Shown in pieces: positions 43,263 through 52,958 of a stretch of 64,000 nucleotides of DNA. The notes beneath the pieces were generated by a model that was given only the letters and a program-made list of their open reading frames with translations, ran no database searches and was not told where the DNA came from. A program made the translations under genes and the position numbers. The stretch is taken from assembly GCA_964427505.1 (NCBI GenBank), contig CAYRUO010000002.1, positions 62,001 to 126,000 of the forward strand, written 5' to 3'. Numbering within the stretch: the first letter of the stretch is position 1; each line of letters opens with the position of its first letter. The stretch comes from Thermanaerothrix sp034436175. Lineage in GTDB: Bacteria > Chloroflexota > Anaerolineae > Anaerolineales > Anaerolineaceae.

Positions 43263-43649
43263 ATGGATGTGGTCTTTCTTGTAGGGCGTCTAATAGTAGG
43301 AGCCTATTACCTAATTAATGCCGCTAACCATATTCTCCAGGTGAAAGCGCTTAGTGGCTATGCGCAATCCAAAGGCGTCCCCACACCTCGGATTGCTGTT
43401 TTAGGTTCAGGTGTCCTATTACTTGTCGGTGGACTGAGTATCCTTACCGGCTACTACCCCCTGATCGGGATCCTTGCATTGGTTATTTTCTTTCTGCCGG
43501 TCACATTCATAATGCACGCCTACTGGAAAATCCAGGATCCCATGATGCGGACGATTGAAATGGTCAACTTTATGAAAAATCTTGCCCTCATGGGCTCGGC
43601 ACTAATGTTCCTGGCCATTCCTCAGCCTTGGCCGTATCGGCTTTTTTAG
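43263..43649 (+). CDS. DoxX family membrane protein
   Basis: This 128-residue protein has four membrane helices and begins VVFLVGRLIVGAYYLINAANHIL. GYAQSKGVPTPRIAVLGSGVLLLVGGLSIL is typical of the DoxX/DoxD-like family. PVTFIMHAYWKIQDPMMRTIEMVNFMKNLALMGSAL completes the pattern. Members are linked to redox stress and thiosulfate metabolism in a few cases, but most are uncharacterised. GGAGGTAA precedes the ATG. It is likely controlled by the divergent TetR protein and ends in a clear terminator, so it is a single-gene unit. Confidence 0.88.
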   Translation: MDVVFLVGRLIVGAYYLINAANHILQVKALSGYAQSKGVPTPRIAVLGSGVLLLVGGLSILTGYYPLIGILALVIFFLPVTFIMHAYWKIQDPMMRTIEMVNFMKNLALMGSALMFLAIPQPWPYRLF

Positions 43650-43671
43650 GTCAGCCCTGCAAAAGGATTTT

Positions 43672-43708
43672 ATTGCCACCCTTACCCCTAGGGTGGCAAT
43701 TCATTTTC
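43672..43708 (+). terminator. Terminator of the DoxX gene
   Basis: ATTGCCACCC (43672-43681) pairs perfectly with GGGTGGCAAT (43691-43700) around a nine-base loop. TTCATTTTC follows as the U-rich tail. It lies 22 bases after the stop. Confidence 0.78.
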
Positions 43709-43782
43709 TCTCCGAATAGGGATTTTAGAGAGTATTAGGGGGTATAATGGCTAAAATCTATCCCCTCGGAGATATTCATGCG

Positions 43783-44829
43783 ATGCCTTTGCCGGCTAAA
43801 GAAAAACCCTCTCCCCGAAGGTATGGTCATTTAGTACTCCTCCTATTCATCTTATTACCAATTTTCACTCCTTTTGTCACTGTTGGGGCTCAGACTTCTC
43901 TACCCAATCAGATTTATCTTCCTCTTATCTTAAACCCAGCTCCAACCAACGTTAGTTCTCCTGCCCTTCCAACGTGGCTAGAACTGATTAATCGCTACCG
44001 CGCCCAAGCCACCCTTCCGGTGCTCCAGGAAAACGCTCAATGGAGCAATGGGGCTGAGAAGCACGCCATCTACATGGTAAAAAACGACCTCATTACCCAC
44101 AAAGAAGATCCTAACAACCCCTGGTATACACCAGAGGGAGATGAAGCCGGACGCAACAGCAATGTTATGATCAGTTCATCTCTTACCTTTACGGAGACAC
44201 AAGCTATTGACCTATGGATGCAAGGGCCATTTCATGCCTTGGGCATCCTTCACCCTCGTTTGGAAAAGACTGGCTTTGGCATCTATCGCGAGGACATTGG
44301 AACCTACCGGACCGCCGCCGCGCTCGATGTTCTACGTGGTAGAATCCCAACGCTTCCTTTGATTGTTTCCTTCCCCATTTTTTGGCCGGGCAACGGGCAA
44401 ACCATCACCCTTAACCGCTACAACGGCGGAGAATCTCCCGACCCTCTTGCTCCATGCGATGGGTACACTCCCCCTAGTGGTACACCAATTATGATTCAAC
44501 TGGGAAATGGTAGCCTTTCACCACTGGTCAAACACAGCGATTTACGGTGGCAGGGGAAATCTCTCCCTCATTGTATCTACACCGAAAACACCTACATCAA
44601 TCCCAATGTCTCCCAACAAGACCTTGCTCGCTCCATCTTAAATGCTCAGGACGCCATTATTCTCATCCCCCAAGCACCACTTGAAGCCGGGAGATATTCT
44701 GTTTCGGTCACCGTGTCTGCCTCACCCAATGCTTCAGATACAACTTATACCTGGGCATTTGACGTGGTCTCTTCTGTCACGCCTCAATCTCTCAACGAAG
44801 ACCCAAACGATGGCGCACAAACTCAATAA
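43783..44829 (+). CDS. Exported CAP-domain (SCP/PR1-like) protein
   Basis: I start at the ATG at 43783, with GGAG upstream; an earlier ATG at 43747 lies in a TATAAT-like -10 box and is less likely. The 348-residue protein has a signal peptide (LVLLLFILLPIFTPFVTVGA). Just after it comes NQIYLPLILNP, like the C-terminal motif of other exported proteins here. A CAP domain follows, with LELINRYRAQATLPVL, KHAIYMVKNDLITHKED and NSNVMISSS. The C-terminal third is beta-rich (AGRYSVSVTVSA). CAP proteins of bacteria are poorly characterised; some are peptidases or lipid binders. Convergent with the subtilase gene. Confidence 0.8.
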   Translation: MPLPAKEKPSPRRYGHLVLLLFILLPIFTPFVTVGAQTSLPNQIYLPLILNPAPTNVSSPALPTWLELINRYRAQATLPVLQENAQWSNGAEKHAIYMVKNDLITHKEDPNNPWYTPEGDEAGRNSNVMISSSLTFTETQAIDLWMQGPFHALGILHPRLEKTGFGIYREDIGTYRTAAALDVLRGRIPTLPLIVSFPIFWPGNGQTITLNRYNGGESPDPLAPCDGYTPPSGTPIMIQLGNGSLSPLVKHSDLRWQGKSLPHCIYTENTYINPNVSQQDLARSILNAQDAIILIPQAPLEAGRYSVSVTVSASPNASDTTYTWAFDVVSSVTPQSLNEDPNDGAQTQ

Positions 44830-44846
44830 GTTTGGACAATCTAATT

Positions 44847-46262
44847 TCAGTAGGCACACGTATCCAGCGGCGCCTCAACCTGCCCTGGTACCGTTACTTG
44901 CAAAGCGCGGTAAGCATTGAGACGTCCCAATGACCACCAGCGGTTGGCCACGAACGGCAAATATAACTGCCATGGGCTATCACTAGAGGTTATGGTCACC
45001 TCATTAAGAGTTATGTTTCCATAAAGAGTTACCGGATCGGTGGCATACCGCAGTGCCCACCACACCTCGGTGTTTTTCCAGTTAGGATTGCGGCTCCAGA
45101 GCAACCCGGCCACGCCCGCCACATGTGGCGCCGCCATAGACGTACCGCTCATATTCACAAATTCCCCTATTGTGGTACTCAAAATATTAACGCCAGGCGC
45201 CAATAAATCCAGCGTCTCATCCCGTTGTGAGAAACTTGTTTCCACACCATACTGGTCAACTGCGCCCACGGATACCACACGGGGTGAACGCGCCGGATAG
45301 GCCATGGAAGTCTTAGAGCCATCATTCCCACTCGCGGCAACAATCAATACCCCCTGATCAAAAGCCGCATTGATCGCATTTGCCAGCGTTAACGAACAGC
45401 TCTTGCCCCCTAGGCTTAAGTTCACGATCCTCGCCCCTTGCTCAACAGCGTATTTAATCCCATTAACTAATATCTCATCCGTCCCCCCACCCCCACTATT
45501 GAGAATTTTTATCGGCAAAATCTTACAACTGGGGCAAACCCCAGCAATGCCTATGTTGTTATTCGTAGCCGCCGCCGCAATCCCTGCCACATGTGTGCCG
45601 TGACCGTGGTCATCCATAGCATCATCATCGTTATTGACATAATCCTTATCAATATCCGTTAGGACCTTCATCTTCAAGTCAGGATGAGTGTAATCCACCC
45701 CGGTGTCCAAAACGGCGATAATCACGTTGGGGCTTCCACGCGAAAGATCCCACGCTTTAGGGGCTTCGATTTTTGGCAATGCCCACTGAGAAGACCAGTA
45801 GGGATCATTCGGAGTGAACTCTAGGGCGTGATAAACATGATTGGGCTCGGCATACTCCACAAAATCCTGCGCCCGAAACACGCGCAGTGCCTCATCTAGG
45901 TTGCTCCCTGGGGGCAATGTAATCACCAAAACCCGTTCCAGGCCACCGAATTCCTGCCTTACCCCCCTATACCCAGAGGTAGGTTCGAGTAAAGGGCGCA
46001 TACTACGCACCCGCAGGTTGCGATTAACGTTATCCAGCCCCCTTATCCCCGTTTCCAATGTCGCTAAGGCATTAAGGCGCAGGTAAGGCATATATCCGGG
46101 TTTGATCGCTACCAACGCTTCATCAGGCACAACATCCTGATCCGCAAGTATCTTGTCTGTCATCCCCTGGCTGGCATGGACTTCCGGATAAAAAGGAATC
46201 AGAACCAGCAACAAGCCGGTAATAAAAATCCAATGTAGGGATCGGCGCCACATATGCCCCAT
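44847..46262 (-). CDS. Subtilisin-like serine protease (S8), exported
   Basis: The ATG at 46262 has AAGGG upstream and gives 471 residues. A signal peptide (WIFITGLLLVLIPFYPEVHA) precedes an inhibitor-like propeptide region. The catalytic triad is D186 in VLDTGVD, H221 in HGTHVAG and S375 in GTSMAAPH, with oxyanion N313 in ASGND. Near the end, where S8 domains normally close with GRVNAY, a stretch of about 30 residues is inserted (about 414-443) and holds PWQLYLPFVANR, before GRLNAYRAL. The insert resembles the hydrophobic motif of the other exported proteins. The enzyme probably acts at the cell surface. It is convergent with the CAP gene. Confidence 0.92.
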   Translation of the reverse strand: MGHMWRRSLHWIFITGLLLVLIPFYPEVHASQGMTDKILADQDVVPDEALVAIKPGYMPYLRLNALATLETGIRGLDNVNRNLRVRSMRPLLEPTSGYRGVRQEFGGLERVLVITLPPGSNLDEALRVFRAQDFVEYAEPNHVYHALEFTPNDPYWSSQWALPKIEAPKAWDLSRGSPNVIIAVLDTGVDYTHPDLKMKVLTDIDKDYVNNDDDAMDDHGHGTHVAGIAAAATNNNIGIAGVCPSCKILPIKILNSGGGGTDEILVNGIKYAVEQGARIVNLSLGGKSCSLTLANAINAAFDQGVLIVAASGNDGSKTSMAYPARSPRVVSVGAVDQYGVETSFSQRDETLDLLAPGVNILSTTIGEFVNMSGTSMAAPHVAGVAGLLWSRNPNWKNTEVWWALRYATDPVTLYGNITLNEVTITSSDSPWQLYLPFVANRWWSLGRLNAYRALQVTVPGQVEAPLDTCAY

Positions 46263-46323
46263 TTTACCCTTGAACAAACGGATTCAGCAGCAATTTTCAA
46301 GGGTGCAAGAATCGGGCCGCGGC

Positions 46324-47355
46324 TTATTCAAGTCCCAGTTCACGCCGTACTATGTGTGTTCCGGCAACCATAGCCCTTAATTTGGCTCTAGCCGCCCAGC
46401 GTGCTGTCTGACTGAAACCACAATCCGGAACAATAACCAAGTGCTGTGGAGAAATGTAAGTCAACAGCATTCGAATGCGTTCGGCAACATCTTCTGGAGA
46501 CTCTATATAATAATTTTTCACATCCACTACCCCCGCAGCCAGGGTTTTCCCTGCCAGCATCACCTCACGCGCGATCTCCACCTCAGACATTTCACGATTT
46601 GCAAACTCCAAAGCCAGTTCATCTACCTCGGCATCCAAAATCGCTGGGAACAAGGGACGATATTGCCTCCGCGCTACCGGGCGCCCCATGAAATTACCAA
46701 AACATAAGTGCAATCCCTTACGAACACTAATTCCTCTTAGAGTCCGCGACAACAAATCTAAAAACGTTCGAGGATCACCAACGTGGACCGCCATGCTGGG
46801 CTCATCAATCTGAATAAATTCTGCACCCGCCTGAACCACCGCGCGTAGTTCGGCGTTGATAATCTCCGCCAAGATATAAGCAATTTCAACTCGATCCCGG
46901 TACACTGAGCCTGGGAGAATCCGACCTGCTAGCGTAAATGGACCAGGGCAAGTAACTTTGATGGGCTTAATTGTGCGTTCTCGTGCGTAGACGAACTCCG
47001 CCACCAATCCCAACCCATTTGGAGCAGTAATGGGGGACACGGCTTCGTAGCGTTCACGTTGATCGTGCCCAGGAATCCCCAGACGTCGCTCAGGCGGTAG
47101 TTCGCGCAAACCTTGTAATCGTCCATAAAATCCAGCGGTGAAAAATCCCAATCGCCGCATTTCGCCGTCGCTGACAATATCTATGCCCGCCTCTTCTTGC
47201 TCTCTTAATGCCAAATCCACCGCATCATTGAACGTTTCTTCAATGTCTTTCGCCCCAAAATCACCTCGGCGGATCGCCTCTTCAGCCCATACATACCAGG
47301 ATGGCCACGCATAACTACCGATCACGCTGGTTGATAAGGGTTTAAGGGTTAACAC
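46324..47355 (-). CDS. Core MetE-like (cobalamin-independent methionine synthase family) protein
   Basis: The GTG at 47355, with AAGGAG seven bases upstream, gives 343 residues; the GTG at 47391 lacks this site. It is only the catalytic half of MetE, as in archaeal core MetE proteins. All zinc-ligand positions are present: GLHLCFGNF (His, Cys), ALEFANREM (Glu) and VPDCGFSQ (Cys). VTCPGPFTLAGRILP and EFIQIDEPSMAVH are further landmarks. Such proteins move a methyl group to homocysteine, some from a corrinoid protein rather than folate. It starts 23 bases after the GGDEF gene and may share its transcript. Confidence 0.85.
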   Translation of the reverse strand: MLTLKPLSTSVIGSYAWPSWYVWAEEAIRRGDFGAKDIEETFNDAVDLALREQEEAGIDIVSDGEMRRLGFFTAGFYGRLQGLRELPPERRLGIPGHDQRERYEAVSPITAPNGLGLVAEFVYARERTIKPIKVTCPGPFTLAGRILPGSVYRDRVEIAYILAEIINAELRAVVQAGAEFIQIDEPSMAVHVGDPRTFLDLLSRTLRGISVRKGLHLCFGNFMGRPVARRQYRPLFPAILDAEVDELALEFANREMSEVEIAREVMLAGKTLAAGVVDVKNYYIESPEDVAERIRMLLTYISPQHLVIVPDCGFSQTARWAARAKLRAMVAGTHIVRRELGLE

Positions 47356-47378
47356 TGTTAACTCCTTGATTTCTGGTA

Positions 47379-49850
47379 CTATGGACTCCACACTTGGACT
47401 TGATTCTTTCCCGCCTGCTTGGCTCTATTTAGAGCTGAATCGGCCAATTGCACCAACTGCTCTACCGACTTAAACGTCCACTCGATTTTGGCAATCCCCT
47501 GACTGATAGATATCGCAATGGTCTTGCCCTCTACTACCAGAGGCTCGTGGATAACTGCCTCCCTCAGCCGTTCTGCGATCTGTAACGCCTGCTCCAGGGT
47601 GGCTTCCGGCAATAACGCAATAAATTCATCTCCCCCAAAACGGCCCACCACATCCATCTGACGTAACAAACGCTGGCATGTAAGTGCCACTTTTTGCAGA
47701 ACCATGTCCCCGATTAAATGTCCATAGGTGTCATTAATGGGTTTCAAGTTGTCTACATCCATGAGAATGACGGCCATCGGACGTTGGTAACGGCGACTGC
47801 GCTCAAACTCCACGCGGGCGATTTCAAAAAAGTGACGGCGGGTAAAGAGTCCAGTTAAGGCATCGCGGGTTGCCAAGCGCTGGGCTTGCTCAAAGCGGCG
47901 AATGTTCTGGATCGCTATTCCAACTTGACGTCCCACTATTTCAGCCAAAACTCGATCTCGTTCCGAAAAATTTCGCTGGGGTGAGAGTTTAAAAAGATTG
48001 AGTACCCCTAACACTTCTTCACCAGCGATCAGGGGTGCGCCTAAGTAAGCATGCGCCCCCATTTGCACCCACTCATCTAAAGCCTGGGGATGTTCGGTAT
48101 ATTCCCGCAATATCAGTGGAGTCTTTTTCGCTAAAACCTCCCATGCAACGCCCTGCCCCTTGGTAAGCCGAGTTTGAAGGATAGGCCTTGGTAAGTTATA
48201 CGTGCTGGCAACGAGGATTACCTCATCCTCAGGGTTATACAGACCCACCGTACCCATATCGGCTGATACCAACTGCGTAGTCAGCCTTAGCACTGATTGC
48301 AACATACTTCCTAGATCTGAGATGCTGTTAATCTCACGAGAGATCTCATTTAGTCGCTGCTCACTAATAAGGGCATGAGCAACTTCGTCAAACAACCGCG
48401 CATTTTGAAGCACCCGCCCAATTGCGCGCGCGTAAGCAAGAGCCAAATCGAGACATTCCTCTTCAAAACTGTTAGGCTCATTTCGTCCTAATGAAAGAAA
48501 ACCAACAACCTGACCCTCAAAACGGATAGGAACACCCATCCAGGAACGGATCCGCGTACTTTGTTCCATGGAAACCCAATCAGATTCAGCCAATGTATCT
48601 CGAATGTGAACGGGTTTCCCCTCACGTAGAAGGGGGATCAGAAATGGAAACCGCTCCACAGTTAAGGAATGTATTGAGGGTTTGCGGTGGAGCCTGACAG
48701 CACCACGTGCCGAGTCTAAAGTACGTAAAACCACCACATGTTCCCTCTCCAACCATACAATGCTCCCCAGATCGAATGGAATAATCTCGTGCAAGAGGCT
48801 TAAGGCTCGATCCAACGCCACTTCCCAATCCATAATCGAACTAAGGGTCAACGTCGCTTCAAAAAGAAGCATTGCTTTTTTATGTGCCTGTGTCTTTTGT
48901 GTGAATATATTAGAAAGAGCGTTGCGGGCATCCTGATTCAAGAGAACAGCTCCCAATTGACCAGCAATCGCTCGAGCAAGTTGGACCTCCCTTTCCGACC
49001 ATGTTCTTTCCCTTGCGCAGGCATCAACTTGTAAAATTCCCCACCAATCACCACGAACAAAGACCGGTAGGACCATAAGAGAGCGAATATTAAGTGCGCG
49101 AAGGATGGCACTTTGTCGCGCCGGGAGATCACGCACATGGGCTTGCACGATTTCTCCGTTCCTCAAATTACTTTCCCATAGATCAAGCCCCCGCCCAGCC
49201 AGTGGTCCTGTCTTCCCCCATACTTCCGGTTTGGGTTCGTAAACATTCTCTTGGATCTGCCATCCATGTTGCCATCGAACCAGGAGTCGCCCTTCCCGCG
49301 AGAATAGTGAAAAGAATGAGACGCGATCTGCAATCAAACGCTCACCCATTTGCCTTAATAATTCATTGATAGTCTCACTTCCAGGATCTACTAACAACGA
49401 AAATAAACCCATCGAAGGGAGAGCTTGAGTGAGCAACGGATAAGCTACCTGCTGGGTTTCCAGGTCCTGAACGCAGCGAAGTTCAAGTAAAAAGGCCGGA
49501 ACTCCCTGCCAAGTTATAGGATGCACCCGAATCTCATAAGGGGTGTCATCAGGTCTAAGTTGGCATGTTTCGGCCGGTAACGATTCTTCTTTCTTGGCAA
49601 GCACCCTTAGGTATTTCCCCACTGGAGATCGTTGAGGGGATAAGAATCGCTCCATCACCGGTGTGGCAAACGCGATCTGCCAATCCGGCTTGACAATCAT
49701 CACCGGTTTATACCAAACACTCCCCTCACTATATAGCCACGCCTCTAAGTAACTTTGTCCTAAATCCTGAAGCAACCCTTCTAAGGTGGTAGATTCTACC
49801 GACATAGCACCCCCCTGATCGAATCCACATCCTGTCGGATCGTCGCTCAT
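47379..49850 (-). CDS. GAF-domain diguanylate cyclase (GGDEF)
   Basis: The ATG at 49850 overlaps the response-regulator stop (ATGA); an ATG at 49805 with a G-rich site is an alternative. The 823-residue protein has a PAS-like start, then three GAF-like regions (for example SRDLGSML-type RLNEISREINSISDLG and GVLNLFKLSPQRNFSE). The C-terminal GGDEF domain starts at RDALTGLFTRRHFFE, with LMDVDNLKPINDTYGH and the active-site GGDEF at 739-743. An RxxD (RQMD) five residues upstream fits the inhibitory c-di-GMP site. It should make c-di-GMP. It is the output end of the sensor operon. Confidence 0.92.
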   Translation of the reverse strand: MSDDPTGCGFDQGGAMSVESTTLEGLLQDLGQSYLEAWLYSEGSVWYKPVMIVKPDWQIAFATPVMERFLSPQRSPVGKYLRVLAKKEESLPAETCQLRPDDTPYEIRVHPITWQGVPAFLLELRCVQDLETQQVAYPLLTQALPSMGLFSLLVDPGSETINELLRQMGERLIADRVSFFSLFSREGRLLVRWQHGWQIQENVYEPKPEVWGKTGPLAGRGLDLWESNLRNGEIVQAHVRDLPARQSAILRALNIRSLMVLPVFVRGDWWGILQVDACARERTWSEREVQLARAIAGQLGAVLLNQDARNALSNIFTQKTQAHKKAMLLFEATLTLSSIMDWEVALDRALSLLHEIIPFDLGSIVWLEREHVVVLRTLDSARGAVRLHRKPSIHSLTVERFPFLIPLLREGKPVHIRDTLAESDWVSMEQSTRIRSWMGVPIRFEGQVVGFLSLGRNEPNSFEEECLDLALAYARAIGRVLQNARLFDEVAHALISEQRLNEISREINSISDLGSMLQSVLRLTTQLVSADMGTVGLYNPEDEVILVASTYNLPRPILQTRLTKGQGVAWEVLAKKTPLILREYTEHPQALDEWVQMGAHAYLGAPLIAGEEVLGVLNLFKLSPQRNFSERDRVLAEIVGRQVGIAIQNIRRFEQAQRLATRDALTGLFTRRHFFEIARVEFERSRRYQRPMAVILMDVDNLKPINDTYGHLIGDMVLQKVALTCQRLLRQMDVVGRFGGDEFIALLPEATLEQALQIAERLREAVIHEPLVVEGKTIAISISQGIAKIEWTFKSVEQLVQLADSALNRAKQAGKNQVQVWSP

Positions 49851-50545
49851 TCTTCCCCCGGGCGCGCGAACCAGTAACCAACGCCCCACTTATTCCGAAT
49901 ATAACGGGGGCGACCCGGATCATCTTCAATTTTCTCACGCAAATAACGAACGTAAAGCGAAAGGGTAGGGATCGCATCTATATATCCCTCTCCCCAGACT
50001 TTGCGCAGTATTTCCTCGTGTGTTAAAACCTTTCCCTGTTCACGCACCAGACAGGCCAACAAACGGAACTCAGTTGGTGTCAATCGTATAGGCTGCCCTC
50101 GACGGTACACGGCTTGTAGGTTCAGATCAATGCGTAAATTTCCATCATCGAATATTTCAGGTAACTGAGTGCCTTCTCCACGACCACGCCGTTTGAGCAA
50201 CGCCAGGATACGCGCCTCAAGTTCCCGTAGGCTGAAAGGTTTGCGCATGTAATCATCAGCACCTACGTCAAAACCTCGCAACACATCCGTATCGCGACTT
50301 TTTGCCGTTAAGAATAAAATGGGCACATCGGTCAAAGCGCGCAAACGCCGACAGACCTCATACCCATCCACACGCGGCATCATGATATCCAGGATAATCA
50401 CATCGGGATGAATCTGATAAGCCAGCCGTAGGGCTTCCTCACCATCTTCGGCGCAATATACAGCAAATCCTTTTCGTTCTAAATTGAGTCGCACCAGTTC
50501 ATTTAACGTTGGATCATCATCAACCACCAGTATCTTGGGGCTCAT
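49847..50545 (-). CDS. OmpR/PhoB-type response regulator
   Basis: This 232-residue regulator has a receiver domain starting KILVVDDDPTLNELV, with the phosphoacceptor D53 in ILDIMMPRVDG, Thr in LFLTAKS and Lys in YMRKPFSLREL. A winged-helix DNA-binding domain follows (about 130-228) with LTPTEFRLLACLVREQGKVLTHEEIL and LSLYVRYLREKIEDDPGRPRYI. It overlaps the histidine-kinase gene by 26 bases and the GGDEF gene by four, so all three are probably co-translated. It should control genes from the sensor's signal. Its targets are not visible. Confidence 0.94.
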   Translation of the reverse strand: MSPKILVVDDDPTLNELVRLNLERKGFAVYCAEDGEEALRLAYQIHPDVIILDIMMPRVDGYEVCRRLRALTDVPILFLTAKSRDTDVLRGFDVGADDYMRKPFSLRELEARILALLKRRGRGEGTQLPEIFDDGNLRIDLNLQAVYRRGQPIRLTPTEFRLLACLVREQGKVLTHEEILRKVWGEGYIDAIPTLSLYVRYLREKIEDDPGRPRYIRNKWGVGYWFARPGEE

Positions 50546-52958
50546 AGCCCACCTCCTCTGCTAACGGGAGGGTGAATGTAAAGCGACTGCCTTTACCAGG
50601 CTCACTCTCTACCCATATTTTACCCTTCATTGCCTCTACCAACATCTTGGCAACGTAGAGCCCTATCCCGTGACCATAAACAGTTTGGGCATCACCGCCA
50701 TCTGCACGATAGAATCGGTCAAATAAGTGGGGTTGATCCTCAGGTGCAACACCCGGCCCATGATCAACAACACTAATTTGAGCCGATTTCTCGGCGATGC
50801 AATCAAGCACTACTCTAATCGGCCCCTCGGGTGGAGAATACTTTATCGCGTTCTCGACTAAGTTGTTCAGAACCGAGTAAAACGCGCGCTCGTCAGCTAA
50901 CACCCATACTGGCGTCGAAACTCCCTCCACCTGTATCTCACGTTCAGGATTTATCATGCGCCAGTGCCCTACAACCTCTGATACCAAAAAATCCGCCGGC
51001 ATTGGGCGCGGTTCAACCTCTATTTCATGCGTTTCCATGGCATAAATATCGAGAATGCGATCCAGAAAATCGGCCAAGCGATCACTTTCCGAAATTAAGA
51101 GGTGTAAATAAGCCTTATAATCCTCGATCTTCCCCCCGCCTTGTGCACCCGAAAGAATGAGTTCTGCCGCCGAGCGAATTTTGGTTAATGGAGTACGCAT
51201 TTCATGGGAAAAAGCAGAAATCAGTTCATCTTGCAAGCGGGTAAGCATTTCCTTTTCGGTGACGTCTCGCATCAATAACACTGCCATTGGTTCCTCGGTT
51301 TGCCCCAAAGGGGCCAGACTAAGAGAAACCACCCGACGAGTGCCATTCCTCTGGCGAATGACAATGCCGTCTAAAACCAAAGGGTGGCGCTCAATTAATA
51401 CATGGTGCAACGCTGTATGAACGCGCTTTTCAACTTCCGCGCCATCTAAAATGGCCCCTATGGATTGTCCAATCAGCGAGTCCGATTCCCACCCCGCCTG
51501 ACCTCTGGCCGCCATATTTGCAGATAATACGATCCCTCGATCATTAACCGTCAGTAAACCTTCTCTCATTCCCTCTACAATAAGGCTCAAACGATGTTTG
51601 TCTTCCTCAATGGTACGGAATAAGTGAGCGTTTTCTAGCGAAGTGGCGGCATGATCGGCCAACAGCGAAACCACCCAACGCGCAGTTTGGTCAAACGCTC
51701 TTTCCTCATCAGACTCTAACAAAATAACCCCCCAGAAATTTTCGCCAGTTCGAATCGGGATGACCAACTGCGTTTTCGAACTAGGAAAGAAAAACAATGG
51801 CTCGGCCGATTTGGCTCGTTGCCTTGCATCACGATTAGAGGAATACATCGCATACACTTGTCTAAAATGTTCGCGCAGATTAGGCACGGCAACAGTTTCT
51901 TCCGAGCGAGTAGAAAGTTCGCCGTCATCAAGTATAATAAGCCCGGCTTTGGCTCGGATTAAAGCCATTGCGACTTCTAATGTGTGATCTACAATCGCCT
52001 GAGGTTCTAACATTTCATTGAGCCTTTGCGAGGCTTTTTGAATTATCCCTAACTGACGAACTCGCTCCTCTAAAGCCCGATCGGTAATCGTATGTAAACC
52101 TGCCTGTTCCAGAGCCTGCTCTCCCAATTCGATAAGCATTTGGAGACGAAAAATATCGGTACTATCAAAGCAACCATGGCCTTTCTTGTTAAATAGAACA
52201 AACACCCCGATCAACTCACCTGTTGATCGAACAAGCGGCATGCTCAATATAGAATGCAAAAGATGATCTTGGCCTTGCCCCAAGAAGCCTTTTTGAATTT
52301 CTAATCCATTCAAAAATAGCGCACGTCGCTGTGCCACCAACCACTGGGCTAAAGAATGCTCGTAAGTTGTAGAAGTCAACGGTTCTCGGCGCCAATAACC
52401 ACTTTCTGGGAATCCTATTGCTTCCCATGCTTGGGAAACCGGATCCCTGATCAAAAAACCACCACCTTCTGAAGGTACCTGTCTCAGCGCATACTTGTAA
52501 AGCAACATCAATACTTCTTGCAAATTCAGCGTACGCCCCATCAATCTCAGACTGGCTTCAAAGGCGCTTTGCAATTCAGCCCGTCTTCGCAGACTTTTTG
52601 TCACATCCCCAATAATCATTGCCAAAAAAACGAGAGCAACCGTCACCCCTCCCATTTCAAATGCAGGCCGCCACCCCCAAGCAGAGTCATACAGCATAAT
52701 CATGTGCACGACGAAAACTACGCTGTAGAAGAGAGCAATAACCAAAGCCGGCAATGTTCCCAGGAAAGCCGCAGCCAACAAAACCGGGATAAGACTGAGG
52801 TAAATTAGAGGATTAGGGTAACCGGTTCTGAAGGCAGGCCCGCTCTGGAATAGCACCAATATGACCAAGCAGGACACAAGAAGGGTAATCCCTTTTCCCA
52901 ATAGATTATCCCCAAAACGAGGATTAGTTTGATCCCAGGTGACAATTTTACGTTTCAC
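50520..52958 (-). CDS. Membrane sensor histidine kinase with GAF and PAS domains
   Basis: The 812-residue protein starts at a GTG that overlaps the CPBP-like stop. About four N-terminal membrane helices (residues 20-120) come first. Two GAF-like domains follow, then a PAS region (EDKHRLSLIVEGMREGLLTVNDRG). The HisKA domain has FSHEMRTPLTKIRSAAEL, with the phosphorylated His at about 585. The ATPase domain shows NLVENAIKYSPPEG (N box), VVDHGPGVAPED (G1) and GHGIGLYVAKMLVEAM (G2). It should phosphorylate the response regulator encoded just downstream. The signal is unknown. Confidence 0.93.
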   Translation of the reverse strand: MKRKIVTWDQTNPRFGDNLLGKGITLLVSCLVILVLFQSGPAFRTGYPNPLIYLSLIPVLLAAAFLGTLPALVIALFYSVVFVVHMIMLYDSAWGWRPAFEMGGVTVALVFLAMIIGDVTKSLRRRAELQSAFEASLRLMGRTLNLQEVLMLLYKYALRQVPSEGGGFLIRDPVSQAWEAIGFPESGYWRREPLTSTTYEHSLAQWLVAQRRALFLNGLEIQKGFLGQGQDHLLHSILSMPLVRSTGELIGVFVLFNKKGHGCFDSTDIFRLQMLIELGEQALEQAGLHTITDRALEERVRQLGIIQKASQRLNEMLEPQAIVDHTLEVAMALIRAKAGLIILDDGELSTRSEETVAVPNLREHFRQVYAMYSSNRDARQRAKSAEPLFFFPSSKTQLVIPIRTGENFWGVILLESDEERAFDQTARWVVSLLADHAATSLENAHLFRTIEEDKHRLSLIVEGMREGLLTVNDRGIVLSANMAARGQAGWESDSLIGQSIGAILDGAEVEKRVHTALHHVLIERHPLVLDGIVIRQRNGTRRVVSLSLAPLGQTEEPMAVLLMRDVTEKEMLTRLQDELISAFSHEMRTPLTKIRSAAELILSGAQGGGKIEDYKAYLHLLISESDRLADFLDRILDIYAMETHEIEVEPRPMPADFLVSEVVGHWRMINPEREIQVEGVSTPVWVLADERAFYSVLNNLVENAIKYSPPEGPIRVVLDCIAEKSAQISVVDHGPGVAPEDQPHLFDRFYRADGGDAQTVYGHGIGLYVAKMLVEAMKGKIWVESEPGKGSRFTFTLPLAEEVGYEPQDTGG

